Shown here: one piece after another, positions 1 to 14,200 of the stretch
Layout: each line of letters opens with the position of its first letter
How positions within the stretch are numbered: position 1 is the first letter of the stretch
DNA from: Baylisascaris procyonis
Lineage: Eukaryota > Nematoda > Chromadorea > Rhabditida > Ascarididae
Assembly (NCBI GenBank): GCA_037389465.1
Contig: JAZARR010000121.1
Span: 682,001-746,000, forward strand
Direction of reading: 5' to 3'
DNA length: 64,000 bases
Position numbers and translations under genes: made by a program
Notes under the pieces: generated by a model
What the model was told of the DNA's origin: nothing
The model's input: only the letters and a program-made list of their open reading frames with translations
Databases searched by the model: none

Positions 1-2138
1 GGCAAATTTATCTAACAACCAAATGGGTGCCATTCAGAGGCAAAATCGTGATTGTGATTTTGGCCTGGCACTCGAATTTCAGCAAGTGCTTATCGTTCTA
101 GCTGTTTTCAGCTCGGTGCTGAGATTAGCTAAAGTGGCCAATGATTTTTCTCGATTTCCTTTTCTTTGTTAGCGACATGTTTCTAGTTTCTTTAGAGTGC
201 ATTCGAATGTGGAAAGAAATTCGCAAAGTGGATATGGATGGCGTTCGCGTTCAGGCATGCTTTCGCGTATGCCACATTCCTAGTTGCACTAAAAGCGTAT
301 AGGTCCATATGCAGATTTTGCTCATTCTGAGAAATATTTGGTGAAAATCGCCGTTTATGTTGTTTTCTTTTTTAATTTTTTCCTTCCTCTATTCATCTTC
401 TTTTCCTTTTCACCTCATAGAGAGCAGTTACTTCTATATTTCATAATGGTCATTGTTTTCCTAGCAGGATTCCTAGATTCCTAGATTTAATGCTAGGGAA
501 CAGAATTCGCAGCATCTCAAATGGTAATAATGTAGATTGTTGGTTTAGACCTGACCATTGTTCATTCTCTTGTTTAAAATTGCCGAAAGATTCATTCATT
601 CGATACATTTCTATCCGGTAAAAGCAATCCTCCCAATCCCCTTATACTTCACATTTTGATACCTATTTCGCCTAAATGACTACTAATCTGTGTATATAGA
701 TAGGCTAATCAATTTCAGTTATTAGTTCGCTCTCCAATAGTGGTGATTATAAACCAATAAACTCAATTATTAATCAATGAATTTCTTTCTATTATTTTAG
801 CAGGAAATTAGATAGCAATGAATGATTGCTAGTTGAAAGGCTAATTTAATGAAGAAATGAATAGCGTTTATTTCGTTCAGATTGGCGTCTTTGTTTGCCA
901 ATTTTCTGAGCAGATAAGATAGAAGAGAGTGTCATAAACGAACATGAGAGCATTCAATCGTGAGACAATTTCCTATGTTTTTTGGCTGCAATTTTGCACA
1001 GCGCACGCTCGCCACATTTTTTCTATCATTTCCAATTTTCAATCTATTTTCCATCCCCTCCCCTCCCTCATCACTAATAAAATATTTTTTTCCTCACAGA
1101 GTCAGTTAAAAATTTATTAAACTAAGCTGCAGCTACTGAGTCAGTTCAACTTGCGAGTTTCAGTCAGTTACTTAGAAGTGGCTTTTTTGTGAGACTATCA
1201 TTCCTCGGTGTAGGACACATACCTATCTCGTCCCACATCACAGTTTATCTTGAATTTGAATTATTCGGAATTATAGATGAGGCGAAATGAAAAGTTGCTT
1301 ATTTATTCAAGCCAGTTTTTTCTTTAAAGAAGCGACCAATTCTATCAGACGATGCAAATGTTAGACATAAGGAATAAACGAATAACGCTTGTGTTTTATT
1401 GCCGAAATACGGTATTTATGATGAATTGTACTTGTTGTGTGGATTTATGACTGCTCGAGAAACACCTGTTAAGGATCGAATAATACCCATTCATAAAACG
1501 AGAACAATTGCAACAAACCTTTCTCGATAGTGGTTATCACATTGCAATACGAAATGATTCGTAGCTCTTGACCCTGTCGTTGCCCTCAGAGTGTATAGAT
1601 TGTAAATCTTTTCTCAGTGACAACTACTTTCGTTAATGTGCGCCATAATGTTGCTGCTTTCTGTGTATTTGCATTCCATGATTTTATCTATCTTAGCAGT
1701 ACAACTCTTAAAGACAAACGAACTACTAATTTTCCACAAATGTTGTGTTCGATGCAGGCGTCCAATATAGGTCATTTTTATCTGTATATGAGATTTGGGG
1801 CTTGGAACTTAAGAGAATTATGTCGTAATGCCTTCGGCAGAAAATCTTTCCCACTGGCCTCAGTGATCAATTAAAAAGTGACCAGTTAATTTTTGTCTGT
1901 TTCTTTACTGAAATAATTTCAAAGTATCAGTGAAATCGTGAAAGAAATCAGTAGGCTGCGTTGATATCTCATAGTGAACAATCGTGTCTTATTTTGTGTT
2001 TCAAACGTCTCTAAGTAGTTGTAAATTATAATGCACTTTTGTGTTATTTTCTCATAACTATCGGATAGCGCCAATTATATTTTTCTCTGTGCTGCAAAGC
2101 GATACTTTACTAAAGCACTCTTGAATAATTAAGTTTCA
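1..2138. other. 5' flank of the ephrin gene, no gene seen
   Basis: AT-rich sequence with no convincing exon. Short open frames here, such as the one at 1617-1874, lack splice context and protein-like composition. The stretch presumably contains the promoter of the + strand ephrin gene, but I see no recognisable core promoter element. Confidence 0.5.
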
Positions 2139-2205
2139 GGACAATTTCAGGATGGCATATCGATAGGTTAACATATGGATTGGATATATTCGATGAGCTC
2201 ACAAC
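2139..2205 (+). promoter_or_regulatory. candidate trans-splice acceptors and 5' UTR of the ephrin gene
   Basis: Two TTTCAG-type acceptors end at 2139 and 2150, about 55-66 bases before the ephrin start codon at 2206. Nothing upstream looks like a cis 5' exon, so one of them may be a spliced-leader acceptor, as is common in nematodes. A five-codon upstream ORF (start 2152, stop 2164-2166, Met-Ala-Tyr-Arg) lies between the acceptor and the real start. An in-frame TGA at 2194-2196 excludes an earlier ephrin start. The splice signals are seen in the sequence; trans-splicing is inference. Confidence 0.45.
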
Positions 2206-2288
2206 ATGCTCATAGTGATTCTACTTGTGATCGTTGTTTGTGACGCAAGAAAAATGCCCGATATCTACTGGAATAGCACGAATCAAAT
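2206..2288 (+). CDS. ephrin exon 1: signal peptide and start of receptor-binding domain
   Basis: The start codon is at 2206 with an in-frame stop just upstream. Residues 2-11 are almost purely hydrophobic (LIVILLVIVV), which is a signal peptide core, with cleavage likely near residue 14. The mature protein opens with the hallmark ephrin strand IYWNSTNQ, including a potential N-glycosylation site at Asn23. The exon ends in phase 2 at AAT before GTTAGTT, and the split Ile28 is completed by exon 2. Confidence 0.88.
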
Positions 2289-5200
2289 GTTAGTTATTTT
2301 TTATATATTATCGCATTCAGATAACGAGCGATATTATGTCTGTGCTGTTGCATCGTTATAGCGTTGCACATCTAATGGCCTATATATTATGCTATTACGT
2401 TGAATTCAATACAAAAGTGATAAAACTCAAATGAATAGATATTACGATAATCTACTCATCCCGTATAGCGAAATCCAATCTAAGCCTATAAATTTCAAAT
2501 GCTTAAATCGCCAATTCAAATTGTACCTTTGAGCATCTTTTTGCTTTTACCACATCGTTTTTAGCCTATGCGAAAAGAATGTACTAGTGAGATTGAAGGC
2601 GGAAAGATGTTTTCATTTCAAAACCATTATGAGGGTCATTTAAGGAAATATCGCTTCTTCTTATCAGATAGATAGATGTGTTGAAAAACATTAGTGAATT
2701 CGTCAATAATTTTCCTTTGCCAAGTTTTATGGTGCGAAGCTTTTGATGCATTTGGTAGAGAATAAACGAGTATGCACCAATTCAAGCCATAGCCTATTCA
2801 TATTCTCGAATTTTCCTAAAGCCATCATTAACCGCCTTTACATCCATAGGCCATTATTCGCTGTCTCCCTTAAGGGTCTTTTTTTTTGAAAGGAAAAAGC
2901 CTTTTAATGTAAAAAAAAAATGAAACAATATTATTTCTCACGCATTGTAATCATAATCAATCGATAACGTTGTTGTTTTATAATATCTTCTGTAATATGT
3001 TTTGTTGTATTGCAATAATGTGTTTCGTGTTGCGTTGAGTGCATTGCAAATGAAATGCAATCAGTTCATTGTGACAACTTTAGAGAATCGGAAATTAATT
3101 TCTCATAGTGTTGAACTTTGGCGGCGATTTTCGCTTTCTACTCATTAATTGTGTTGTTTGCAGTCGTAACGAAACAGCCTCATCAGTTGTGATATTTTTA
3201 CGTCTTTATTGCTTGAAATATTTGCGTCTTAAATTTGCAAATCCCTTATTGCATTATAGTTTGCAAATTCCTTATTGCATTAGAGTTTGCAAATATATTG
3301 ACAAATTAAAATATTTGCAAATAAATTTAATGAAACACTTGCATTTATGGGCAGCGTATTATGAGATATTTAAGAAAGCTTTCTGGAAATTTAGTCTTCT
3401 GCACGAACGCTAAAATATACAACGATGTAGACCATTCATTGTCTATTACTAAAACGCCACAAATATGAAGAAACACTAGGCTGTTTTCATGGTATATATA
3501 AGAAATGCATCACCTCTCAATTTGATCGTATCGTTCGTGTTTTATTCATCCTTAGGGATAGAAGGAATGCAATTTAATGTGAAACATCAGGGAATCGTAT
3601 AAATAGATGTTTGAAAGCTTGATAGATGAATGGAGTGCATTGCTTTATCTTCTAATCCAGAACACTTTCAACTGGTGACTTCATAGTTTTTTGTATTAAG
3701 TATGCAACATGGTTTTTTAGTTGATAACTCTCATAATGATGCGCTTATAGGTTGGTAAATTTAACGTATGCGGTCGATGAGAATTTTATATTGCTGTATG
3801 TGAGAATGTGCTTGATTTGGGCATAGATGAGGGGGTTCAGAACAAGGTATCGGGAGGTATCAAAACACCTAGAATTTAACTTTAAGAAATCAAATTAACC
3901 TAGCAAGGTGCACAGCATAGTGGGGTAATAGTGGCTGCATCAAAATGAAGTCACTGTTGTTTCGCTATCCACGACGTTTTAATTTTTGTGGTTTTATCTA
4001 CTCCACTTCTTTGCTTCTTCTTCTCTCAGTTTCCTATCACCTCCTTCTCCGTTTTGTCCGACAGTTTTCAATACCTTTTAGTCAAACTATCGAAGGAATG
4101 CTTCATCAAAGACAAAGGAGGCCTTTTGTACGTAACTGTTGTACAGCTTGCAGTCAGTGTTTAGTCATGTATATAAAAGAGCATAAAATGAGTATATATC
4201 TGGAGTGCATAAATTAAATCGAGGCTACTTACTGATCAACGATTCAATTTGCCTCTATCTGATATAAAATCGAGTACTAGCAATAATCACGAATTGGCCT
4301 CTCTTCAACATAACGAAGTGTCCACTTTCTAGAGTGATTAGCGTACAAGATTTACACTTAGCACTATCGAGTCGTTATTCGTTTTAGTTAGTGGCCTAGT
4401 ATAAGATAAAATGGATTATTTGTGCGTTAGTGACGAAGAATAGACGCCAAATGTGATTACAAGTTGTCATTGTGTGTTGGGATCGTCGTTGAATTGAGCC
4501 TAATTTAAGGGCCGCCCATTGCTATAGCACTTTTCGCACCCGAAACATTCTTCTAACGACTCTAAATTGGGAATGCCAATAACGGGAAAAGAACAAACTT
4601 GAGCTAAGCAGCCATATTCTTGTGATTTGATATCATTGGATTAATGCAAAAATTATGGTTGATAGTGAATATGAATTTCCCATTGTTGAGAGAGAACTCA
4701 CATGATACGAGTTGCGTCATCAATGACCAATAGTCGTCATCTTTCGTGTGGTCAGTTTAAGTGGTCATTGGAGTCATAACTATCCGAAGTTTTTAATGTC
4801 GAAAATATACTGAAAATGTTCATTGGAAAATAAACCAAAAATCAAAAAAATTTTGGAGATTCTTGCCGCATAATTAGTGATTTTTTCTTTCATTCACAAG
4901 TGCTTAATCAATATTTGCTGGAAGTGATCTGAACAAATCCTTAACATTTGTCGCTCGGTGCAAAACTCCTTTGCATTTGCAAACAATAAAAAAAGAACAA
5001 GTTCGAATTAAGTAGCCATAAAGTCAAGTCTCGAGTAACCGTCACAGGTCGCACGAAACACCAATGGCAAGTGCCAATTTGAAGCGACACCTAGTTTGCG
5101 GCGCAGCCCTCATCGGTCGACATGTGCGTGACGCTTATTCGGCCATTTAGCACGCAACGCGTTAGTTGTCGCCATTCACACTTGACTGCAATTGTTTACA

Positions 5201-8200
5201 TCTGATTATATGCACTATAAGGCAAGGGGAAAGGAAAGTGAGAGTAAGGCTCCTAGCACGAGCTCATTTCGCATCATTGTTAGATGTGGATATCATAGGT
5301 ACAACTTATACTATACAGGTAAATTTTACCTAGTGAGTGTTGATTGATAGGCCAACTTCAACTTCAAAATGTTTGCCATCAAATTGTCATCAAAAGCAGC
5401 ATTTTCTCAGAATTTAATCCTATCGTTACAGTGCTTCTGTTTAAGCCCAGAAAATTATCATCGTTACTTTTTTTTTGTTTGTTTAGAGTCCGTAATGTCG
5501 CATGCAAAAGGCTGTATTGCCTTAATTCTATCCTTCTTTGAAAAATCCATTTTTCGTTTTTGTTGCATTTCTCATTCACATCCTTCAAATAACAATCTCT
5601 AAGCACCACCCGAATAGTTGGCATAACTTTGCAAATCTAGCAGTGAAATTTGCACTCGTCGTACTTAAGGAGTTTGCACAACCTGAATCGTTTGCTGTTA
5701 TTCGTTGACGCATTCCATCTACTGCATTATCTCAAGTTGCGTGTAAGATTTTTAAAGTGTACTGCCTTGCAAAAACGTGTAGTTTGCAAGTAGCAAAGGG
5801 CCTGGATTAAAGCTGATTTTGGTACTGTTCGCACCTCGAAAGCAGCATGAGGTTTATACTCATCACTTTATCAGAACGGCTTAAATCCGGTGCTGGCCTG
5901 CGTTTGCTCGTCTTTTTCCATTCATGACCACTGCTAGCTTAACCGACCTCCGCGTAATTATGGGTTAAACTCGGTCCCATTTTTCACTGCACGGGCATCG
6001 AGACCGAATTTAATGCTGAATCCGTAGCAATGGGAGGCATGCGGAAACAGACGAAATTTTCCGCAGTGTGGCTGCAGGCGATCTTTTCGACAACCATTGC
6101 AAGCTTAAACTAGAAAAGAAACTTAAGAGCTGCATAACGCCAATCTTTTCTAATATTCATCTTAGCTAAATTAATTGGGCGGTATTCTTTAGCGAATTAT
6201 AGTAGCTAGATAAAAATAGCTTTTGATGGAAAAAATGTGTGGAGTGATGAGGGTACATTACTTCAGAGTGTACTATAGTTGTTGCGTTGTTGTAGAAGAT
6301 TAAGAGGTTTGGTTATGATGTATTCATAAACAAAGAAACAAATGTTTACCACTTTATCGTTTACTTGTTGGCAATGTCTGCATATAAAGCGCAAAATGCA
6401 TAAACACACATTGTGCCTTGTGAGATGAACTAGCCAGCGCACCACTTGTGCTATCATACAATACTGTGCACTTCCATTCTTTTTGTTCATCGTTGTCTAA
6501 TAGTTTGTTGACAGTACGTATAACGAATCCTGCTGATTACATAGAATTTGGCTCGTTGCATTGACTTTCAAATACTATTTCCCCTTCATCCCCCCACCCC
6601 GCCCCATCCTTGTTTCTCTTCCCCTTCCCCTTGCCTTCTAGTTCCCTTGCCCTTGTTTTCATTTCTCATTTCTGGTCATATTAACGTTAGACAGTCGAAT
6701 TGTAGATTGCAGCATAATGCATGTATAGCAGATGGTGGATTCGATTCCCATTGCTACGGGCAACAAAATAATTGAAAATATTGAAATGGTTGTGCGTGTG
6801 TGTGAGGAGGGTACGGAAATGCGCTTCGTTAGTTTTGTTGTTAAAATGCATCGATGTTTCGCCATTAGAGCGTTTGGAGCGTAGCCATTGTGACAACGCT
6901 GCAACCGAACTAAGGTACATCCTCAGCACTCGAGCACATCGATTACTTCACAGCCACTATTTGACAAACCGATGCTAAGCGCACAAATTAAATCCCTTTA
7001 AGCATCGCTTCATATTGCTCATTCTTTTCATTCTTTTTACTGTTTCATTCCGTTTCCCTTAAACTCCTCAATTTCGACAACTTTAAAGGGAATAGCTAAG
7101 ACTTTCTGGAAAATTTTGTAAGAACCATTTGCTCGCATATTTGTACGAACAGAAATTTTTGAATTTTATAAATTTCCTCTAAAATTGATTATAGGCACCG
7201 ATGTTGTATATGTAAGTATCAAAATTTCATTTTTTCACAATCATGTTAGAAACCCTCCTAGAACCTCGAACTCTGACATAGAAGAGAGGAGGAGAAGATA
7301 AGGTTTTTTGCTGCTACATGATAAGCAAATTAGTATTGATTTCTTTCTTTCATATTAAATAAAGTTCAAAGCATTCTCCTTTTTCATACGCATCGATCAA
7401 TATTAGAGAATATCATTTCGAGATTATTACTGCTAAAATTTGGCGAGCATTAAAGGAAATATTTTAAAACTTGAAAGGAAACTAAATTGTGAAGGTGTAT
7501 CTTAAACGATACTTTGTAATAGAATGAGAGACAATATATTGTAATGAACTAGCATTCAATGGGCATACGTGAGAGAGTTTAATGTGAGAAAACATCGGGT
7601 AATGTTTTGTTTTTGATTGCCGAATCACATAGTCTTTCGCGGCATAGGCGGTGTTGAGTCAATGAAGCGTAATGAGCATTCGAAAGATATCGTATGGGCA
7701 ATCATTCGTCTAATATAATTATGAGACGGCAAAATAGGCAATGATCGATGTTGGCAGCAAGTGGTGAATTCACTCTCACCAACTCCTATCAGATCTTATC
7801 GGATATAACCGTCGAGAAACCATCACCTCACCTCAACTCACCTGCCTTATGACGTGTCGTTCTTACTCTCATCGAGCATCCGTATCGCATAACCTTACGT
7901 TTTATCAATTAAAATATATCTTTTATCGTCTACTTAGTCGTTTCTATCATTCCTAATAATTAAAAATTAAGCTATGAACATCGTTATAAAAGTTTACTTC
8001 TTACAAGCTATTTAAATAGATATTGCACATAAATTTAAGCGATTTTCAATATTCTATTCAGTTAATAATCGTTTCACTTGAAAATATTTGAATCACTTCA
8101 AAATTGTTTTTCCTTCTCGTTTTCGCGCTCAAACGGAAGCAAAAAAAAGCGGCCAAATAAAAGCTCAACGGCATTCTTTCAAAATAAGTATAGTCTATTA

Positions 8201-11200
8201 AGATGGGATTGATCGAATAATACGTCAAAATGAGTTGGTTATGAAGGAGTTCCTATCGTTGTCATTGAACATGATATTTCGAAAGATGCCCAATGAAGTG
8301 TGCAAAAAATATAGCAACTGCTTGACTGATTATTTCTATGCCATATATCATGTTTAATTCGATTTGAAATTCCCTTGTGAGTGCTCGCCTCAGTTAATAG
8401 CCCTAATATAAGGCTGTAGTTGTGCACACCAACAAAACCACTCTCAACTTTCTGCTGTTGACGAATTGAGTCGACCGACGGATGTTGGCATGCATTTGCA
8501 GTCAACATCACATGCCACCCACCCACAAAAGGGATGACATAGCGTACTCAATGAATATTGTGCTCATGACCACAAACTCATCGGCCTACAGTAATCTCAT
8601 AGGTAAATTTACTTCATAATTACACGCACAATTGTGCACCTTGTTGACAATCATTTGCCAAACGCACCTAATAGGGGCTTGTTGCCGTCAACCGTAATTC
8701 ATTATTCAAACATTGAAGTGTCCTTGTCAGACATTTCCTCTCTCTAACTGCGCCTAAACCTAATAGGCAATACTTTAGCATAGCATTGAGACAATGGCAA
8801 GAATCGCCGATCATGCAAGCTCGTTGATGTGTTTCTGATATATACCTCCTATATATCCTAAAAAATGCTATTCCACGTGAAGGGACGACCAAAATAATGA
8901 GAATATCAGTGAATGTACTGCATACTGCAAATGAAAGTGCCGAATTGTTGCGACTGCTTTATTTTTTATAAAGTAAGTAGAAGTAATGGCCAAGTTTAGC
9001 TTGAATATTTGCTGAGCATTTAGTGATCACATAGGGATTATTTGATGTGTGAACTGTTTTGTCGGGTGGATAGAGCATTGTAGTGGCCAAGCTTGTAAAT
9101 CATATAGAAATGAATGTCACCGAGGTCATTATTCTCGGAGATACCGATTTATTGCAAATGACGAGAAAGAACGCCGCCAAGCGGGGAATCGCTCTCAGTC
9201 AATTCAAAATCTCGTTGTGCTCTCGGGAATGTTTTTTTTTCGAACCGGCTGGTCGATGGCTGCATTCCACAACAAAAATATAAACGCTGCAATTGAGAGG
9301 CGGCTGTCTTGGGCGCGACTGCAAATGCACTCCATATTCTACCCTCAATAATTGCGGTCCACTTTTTTTTTTTCAAAAGAGCTCTCAGCAATTGTTTATG
9401 CGAACGGGCTGTCTATTATTGCACTTAATTACGCCTATGTCGCGACGCGTCCGTTCCAGCCGGTAAATGAAAGTCGATGAGAGGTTCAATTTCGGGGGAA
9501 TATGATTTTGATTACTTTTGCTGATAGCACCATTCAAGCTTATTTAAATGAAGAAATGGGTTTTGAAAATATTTATATTTTATTGAGAAAGCAAACATCA
9601 ACGTTTGCATTAATCGAGAATGCAATCATAACCTGGAATAAAGTTGTAGTTTTTTATGTCGTTTAGAGTTATTGTACATAAAATTTTGGTCAAGTTTTAC
9701 GGTTTTGACTAAAAATAAACATCTAAACAACATTACAGGAAAATAATCTGCGAATTTGTGAGATTCATTTCTTTATTACGACAAGCAGTTGAAGTTGTTC
9801 GCAAACAACGAGTGAATAAGGAGGAATCCGAAAACCTGAAGAAAACAGCGAACGAAAGAATAACTCAATAATCGGGAGGCAATTAGTATTCCATGTCTGC
9901 CTTAAGGGATCTCATCAAAGAAAAAAACCCTCCCATGAATTAAAAAAAAAAAAAACTAGAGACATTCCCAGGATTGTATCTGATACCTTGTCATCATCTC
10001 AAATAAGAACATGTTATATGTAATATTGTCACTTTCGTTTTTTCTATAAAATGTAATTTACAAGTGCGGGTAAAGATTACCTATACTTGATGCTGCACGG
10101 TTTGAAAAGTAATATGAGCTGAGAAAAAATGAATGTCTATAAGCGATACGAAGAGCGCTTTAGAGTGAGTTTCAGCCTAAGCTGAACATCTCAAAAACAC
10201 GTCATTGTCTCATATACAAATAGTACTGCCTAATATGACAAATTACAATGATATCTACGTTTAATGGATGACTAAGATTTATCTGTTTACTAATAGAAGC
10301 ACTTCTTTATTACGTGCAATGTTATGTGCGTTCGAGGTCAAGAATTGGCTAGGCTATATGAACGGTGGCGATTCGTTAACTTGAAGGTGATCGTTGCTTG
10401 AAACGACTATGAAGCCAATTGACGTCTTTTGGATGGTATCGATTCACTAGAAAGCTACAAATCCACAAAATTACATCGATACACATCATTGAATGTGGAT
10501 GTCCGTAGTAAGAAAATTGAAGAAATGTTAGTGGGCGAACAAATAGCAACAAATTTCGTCGATGAAACTTGCTTTCATTTCATCCCGTCGGAGAAATTTT
10601 TGTTTGCTTAGTGAAGCGATTTTTAAATAGTGATTGCAAATAAATTTTAGCCGATTTTTCTCAAGCTAACTCAGGTACGCTAAAAATGTTGCTTATAGTG
10701 AGGTGAATCGCTTTTAAATGAGCATAGAAACGCTCATAGTAAATTAGCTTTGAAGTATTATCGTTTATTCGTTGCTTTCTTTAAGGTATCTATTCATTTA
10801 GAATGCACACTCATATAATAGTGATGAAATGTGACTGATTCGTTTGTTGTGTTGGGAGGTGGATTACCGATAGCGGTTTTAGTACAGCTCTCCGATGATT
10901 AATGCGAAACATTTCTGTGATCATGCAATTGAAATGTATTTCGCGCTATTTGCCTTATGTCACTCATCGCATATGCAGATAGGAGGATGGAGATGAAAAC
11001 GTCGAGAATTGCATCGAATGACGAGACAACCAACATTCGTGCAAGACGGCTGTCAGGTTGTTCTATGCAGCTTGCGGTTGTCATCCGAGATACATATGTC
11101 GGATGGCGCAAAGTAAACACTCCCGCTAATGGTCTCTGAAGTGAGGGCACTCCACTTGACCAGACGAAACATCCATTTTGCAGCACCGTTCATCAATTCA

Positions 11201-14200
11201 TTTCATTTTTATGTATTCCTCAAGTAGTGTTGACGTTGTTTACACAACAACTATTATGAGTTTTGCTCTCTTTTGCGCGCATACTTGGCAAACAAACTTC
11301 ATTGCTGCAGTCGAAGTCATATAAAGCTGCGTGATGATAAATAAATAAAATATAAATTAACGGTGTGCAATGGAAACGAAGAGAAGTTGAAATTTACTAA
11401 TGTCGTGGATGAGATAGAGTCGCCAGAGGTTAAAGTAGCGAACGAAGAGATAAGATGCCTGACATGTTGTTCGTGGCTATATTTCTGGTTCAAATTGTTT
11501 GGTTGAATTCGTAAGGGCATAGCACAATAAATACTGTGGCTTTTTGCCAGCTTTACCGTATCAATACAAAATTGATCATCGAAATATTGACACTGCTTTT
11601 CGATGTTTTATGATGGTCCAACAATTGAGATATCTTAAAAAGTATTTAAAACGTTTTTCCTTCAGATCATTATGCCAGCTCATTTTTGAGTCGAGAGCAC
11701 TTTTCAGCTATTTCCCACGGTGTCTCTAAGGCACCCGAAATCATTACTGATATAAGCGAAAATTGAATTGCGTCGGCTGCAGTTGCCATATAAGATGCAC
11801 TCAAAAGAACATCTATCAAAACTGTAATTTCTTCTATGCCTTTTAGATGAATTATTGTCGACGTTTTTTGTTGAATTTTGGCGAATATTCTATGAGAAAT
11901 AGTGAAGTGAATACATTCGTTGGAGGGAAAAAATTCTTCGCTTCACTTTTACAGCGGAATTATGAAACCGGTCGATGTTGATGGGTGTGTTTCGGCTTGT
12001 TCCGTTATTGGTGAGGTTTTTCTATAGTTAATGGGAGATGTTTTTAGTATGTTCATTTTCGGAAAAAAAAAACTTTCCATCTCTATAATGAAACTAGTTA
12101 TTGTGCACAATATATATGGAAATATGAGCGAAATTGCATTTCTAAATAATCAACTTTCAAGGTTTCATGTATTTGGACATTGTGAAATATAATGCACTTA
12201 AAGAAACTTTCTTGACTATATCTCATTTTGTTTACATAGTCATAGAGATGTTTATCGATAAAATATTATTAGAAGTGCAATAGATGCATCTAAAACAACG
12301 ACGATAATCAACGGATTCTAATCGAGAGTAAATTGAAAGCATTCGCTTTTATCCCAAATTTAGTCAGATTTTTCGCAAACAAGTGTAAGCAGAAAAGCTC
12401 TATAACAAGGATTCCTATGTGCGTATGTATATATATCGTTTACCTATCTCTCCTAAGCATCTAATCAAGAAACACTTGAATTGTAGTATTGGAATTGGAA
12501 CTTGTAGTTTCAGGTTTATGATGTGAAATCGAATAAGAGCCTGCTATGTTCATCTTTTAATGAGCTTACCTCGAATTTTACTTTACCGATGAGGAGTATG
12601 ATATGCCATTTGCGCCATATGAAATAATATGCTCCGCAATCGAACGTTTTTTGTATATAGACATGAAGTGTGAAGAGATATTATCAATCTTGAAATTAAA
12701 GCCTTTGCCAATACAATACAATGATTTTTAAGTGGAAAATTCATAGTAATCTTAAGTGGTGATGATTATAGTGTTATCTGGCCTTCGAATAATTTTTTAA
12801 ATCGCTTTATTTATTAACTCTTTTTATTTCGTCATTTTCTTTTTACTTCTCTAACATAAATAATTTTTATTTAGCTAATTTTTATTTATTGCTTCAGAAA
12901 TATCAAACAAACAGTTGAAAAGTGAGCGTGACAAAGATTACTCAATCACAGAACGTTATTTCGATACAATTTTTAGAATTATACATAAGTGCGCTATCGA
13001 TATCTTGAAAAATGATTCATCTCAGAAAGTGTTCCTCGCATGCTATCATTCAATAAAATTGTTTCCCTACCTTTGGAATTTTTGCACTCTCCAAAGTTAT
13101 TATTAAATTCTCTTATTTTTATAAATTTTTGCAATTGCTTTGTTAGGGTTTTGCTTAAACCCGAGCAGGAAGTTACGAAACGTTGCAAATTTCGTGTAGT
13201 TGGCAGTTTGAGCCTTGTGCAGCCTTGTGTAAGGATATATTTTTTGCGTCATAAGTATACTACATCATAACACTTGTATAGTAACCAAAATATCGTCTAT
13301 TGTTTGCTTCATATTTCTTACGCTAATCTAATTTCAGTTTCGATATCAGTAATACGGATCATGTAATGTCGGTGAAACTTCTCGATCGTGTCAATATTAT
13401 TTGCCCACAGCCGAGAACAAAACCACCGGTGCCCTACGAATATACCAAGCTATATGCTGTATGTATTTCTATTGTCTATATTTTTCCATGCATTACAGGA
13501 TTTCTTTATAGGTTTATATAAAATTAGGAATGTTAACGTGATTATATATAGCTATAAGTTGGAATTGGAAGAGGATAGTTTATTTATCGGCTTATTGAAC
13601 GCATAAATGCCCACATCAATATGCGAACGAAGCATAAAACATGAACGCTGTTGAATAAAAAAAAATAGAAGCTTTTTGAATGAATCGTCATAACGTTGAA
13701 AATCGTCTCTTTTTTTTTATGAGATGCGAATCAACAACAAAGAATTGAAATTTTATAGCCGAAATCATAGAGCAAATTGTGCTGTGCAAATTTTTTTTTT
13801 TTTTGCTCAACAACGATGGAAGCGTCTAAGCGTTGTAATACACGCACAATATTCAATTGGCTTTGTGCATCGTTGTGTTGATTTATTGCGATTATTCAAA
13901 CGCACTATTTTTCATCGTGAAGCATTCGATAAGCACGCCTATGAAAACACCTAAAAATCAGCACATTCTCTTACTTAGATTTTTTGAAGTAATTATTAAT
14001 TTCATTAGATTATTTCAATTGTTCAATATTTTCTTCTTTTGTATAAAATTTACTCATCGATACCAGATTAAAAATAAAAACACTTCCGTTGTGAATTTGA
14101 TGATATTATCAGTGAAATATCGTCATGAAATGATTGTTATTATTCGATGTAACATCCGTTTTTTGATCGACGCGTAATTGCGCATTTATTCATCATTAAC

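Noticed and set aside
10429..10611. 60-codon ORF in ephrin intron 1 with plausible composition
   Set aside because: No splice sites or start codon that fit, and the ephrin frame is complete without it.
12897..13106. Exon-like segment after a TTGCTTCAG acceptor just before ephrin exon 2, reading KSERDKDYSITERYFDTIF
   Set aside because: It needs a phase-1 donor, whereas ephrin exon 1 ends in phase 2, and exon 1 joins exon 2 exactly. There is no start codon or good donor. Possibly a chance ORF.
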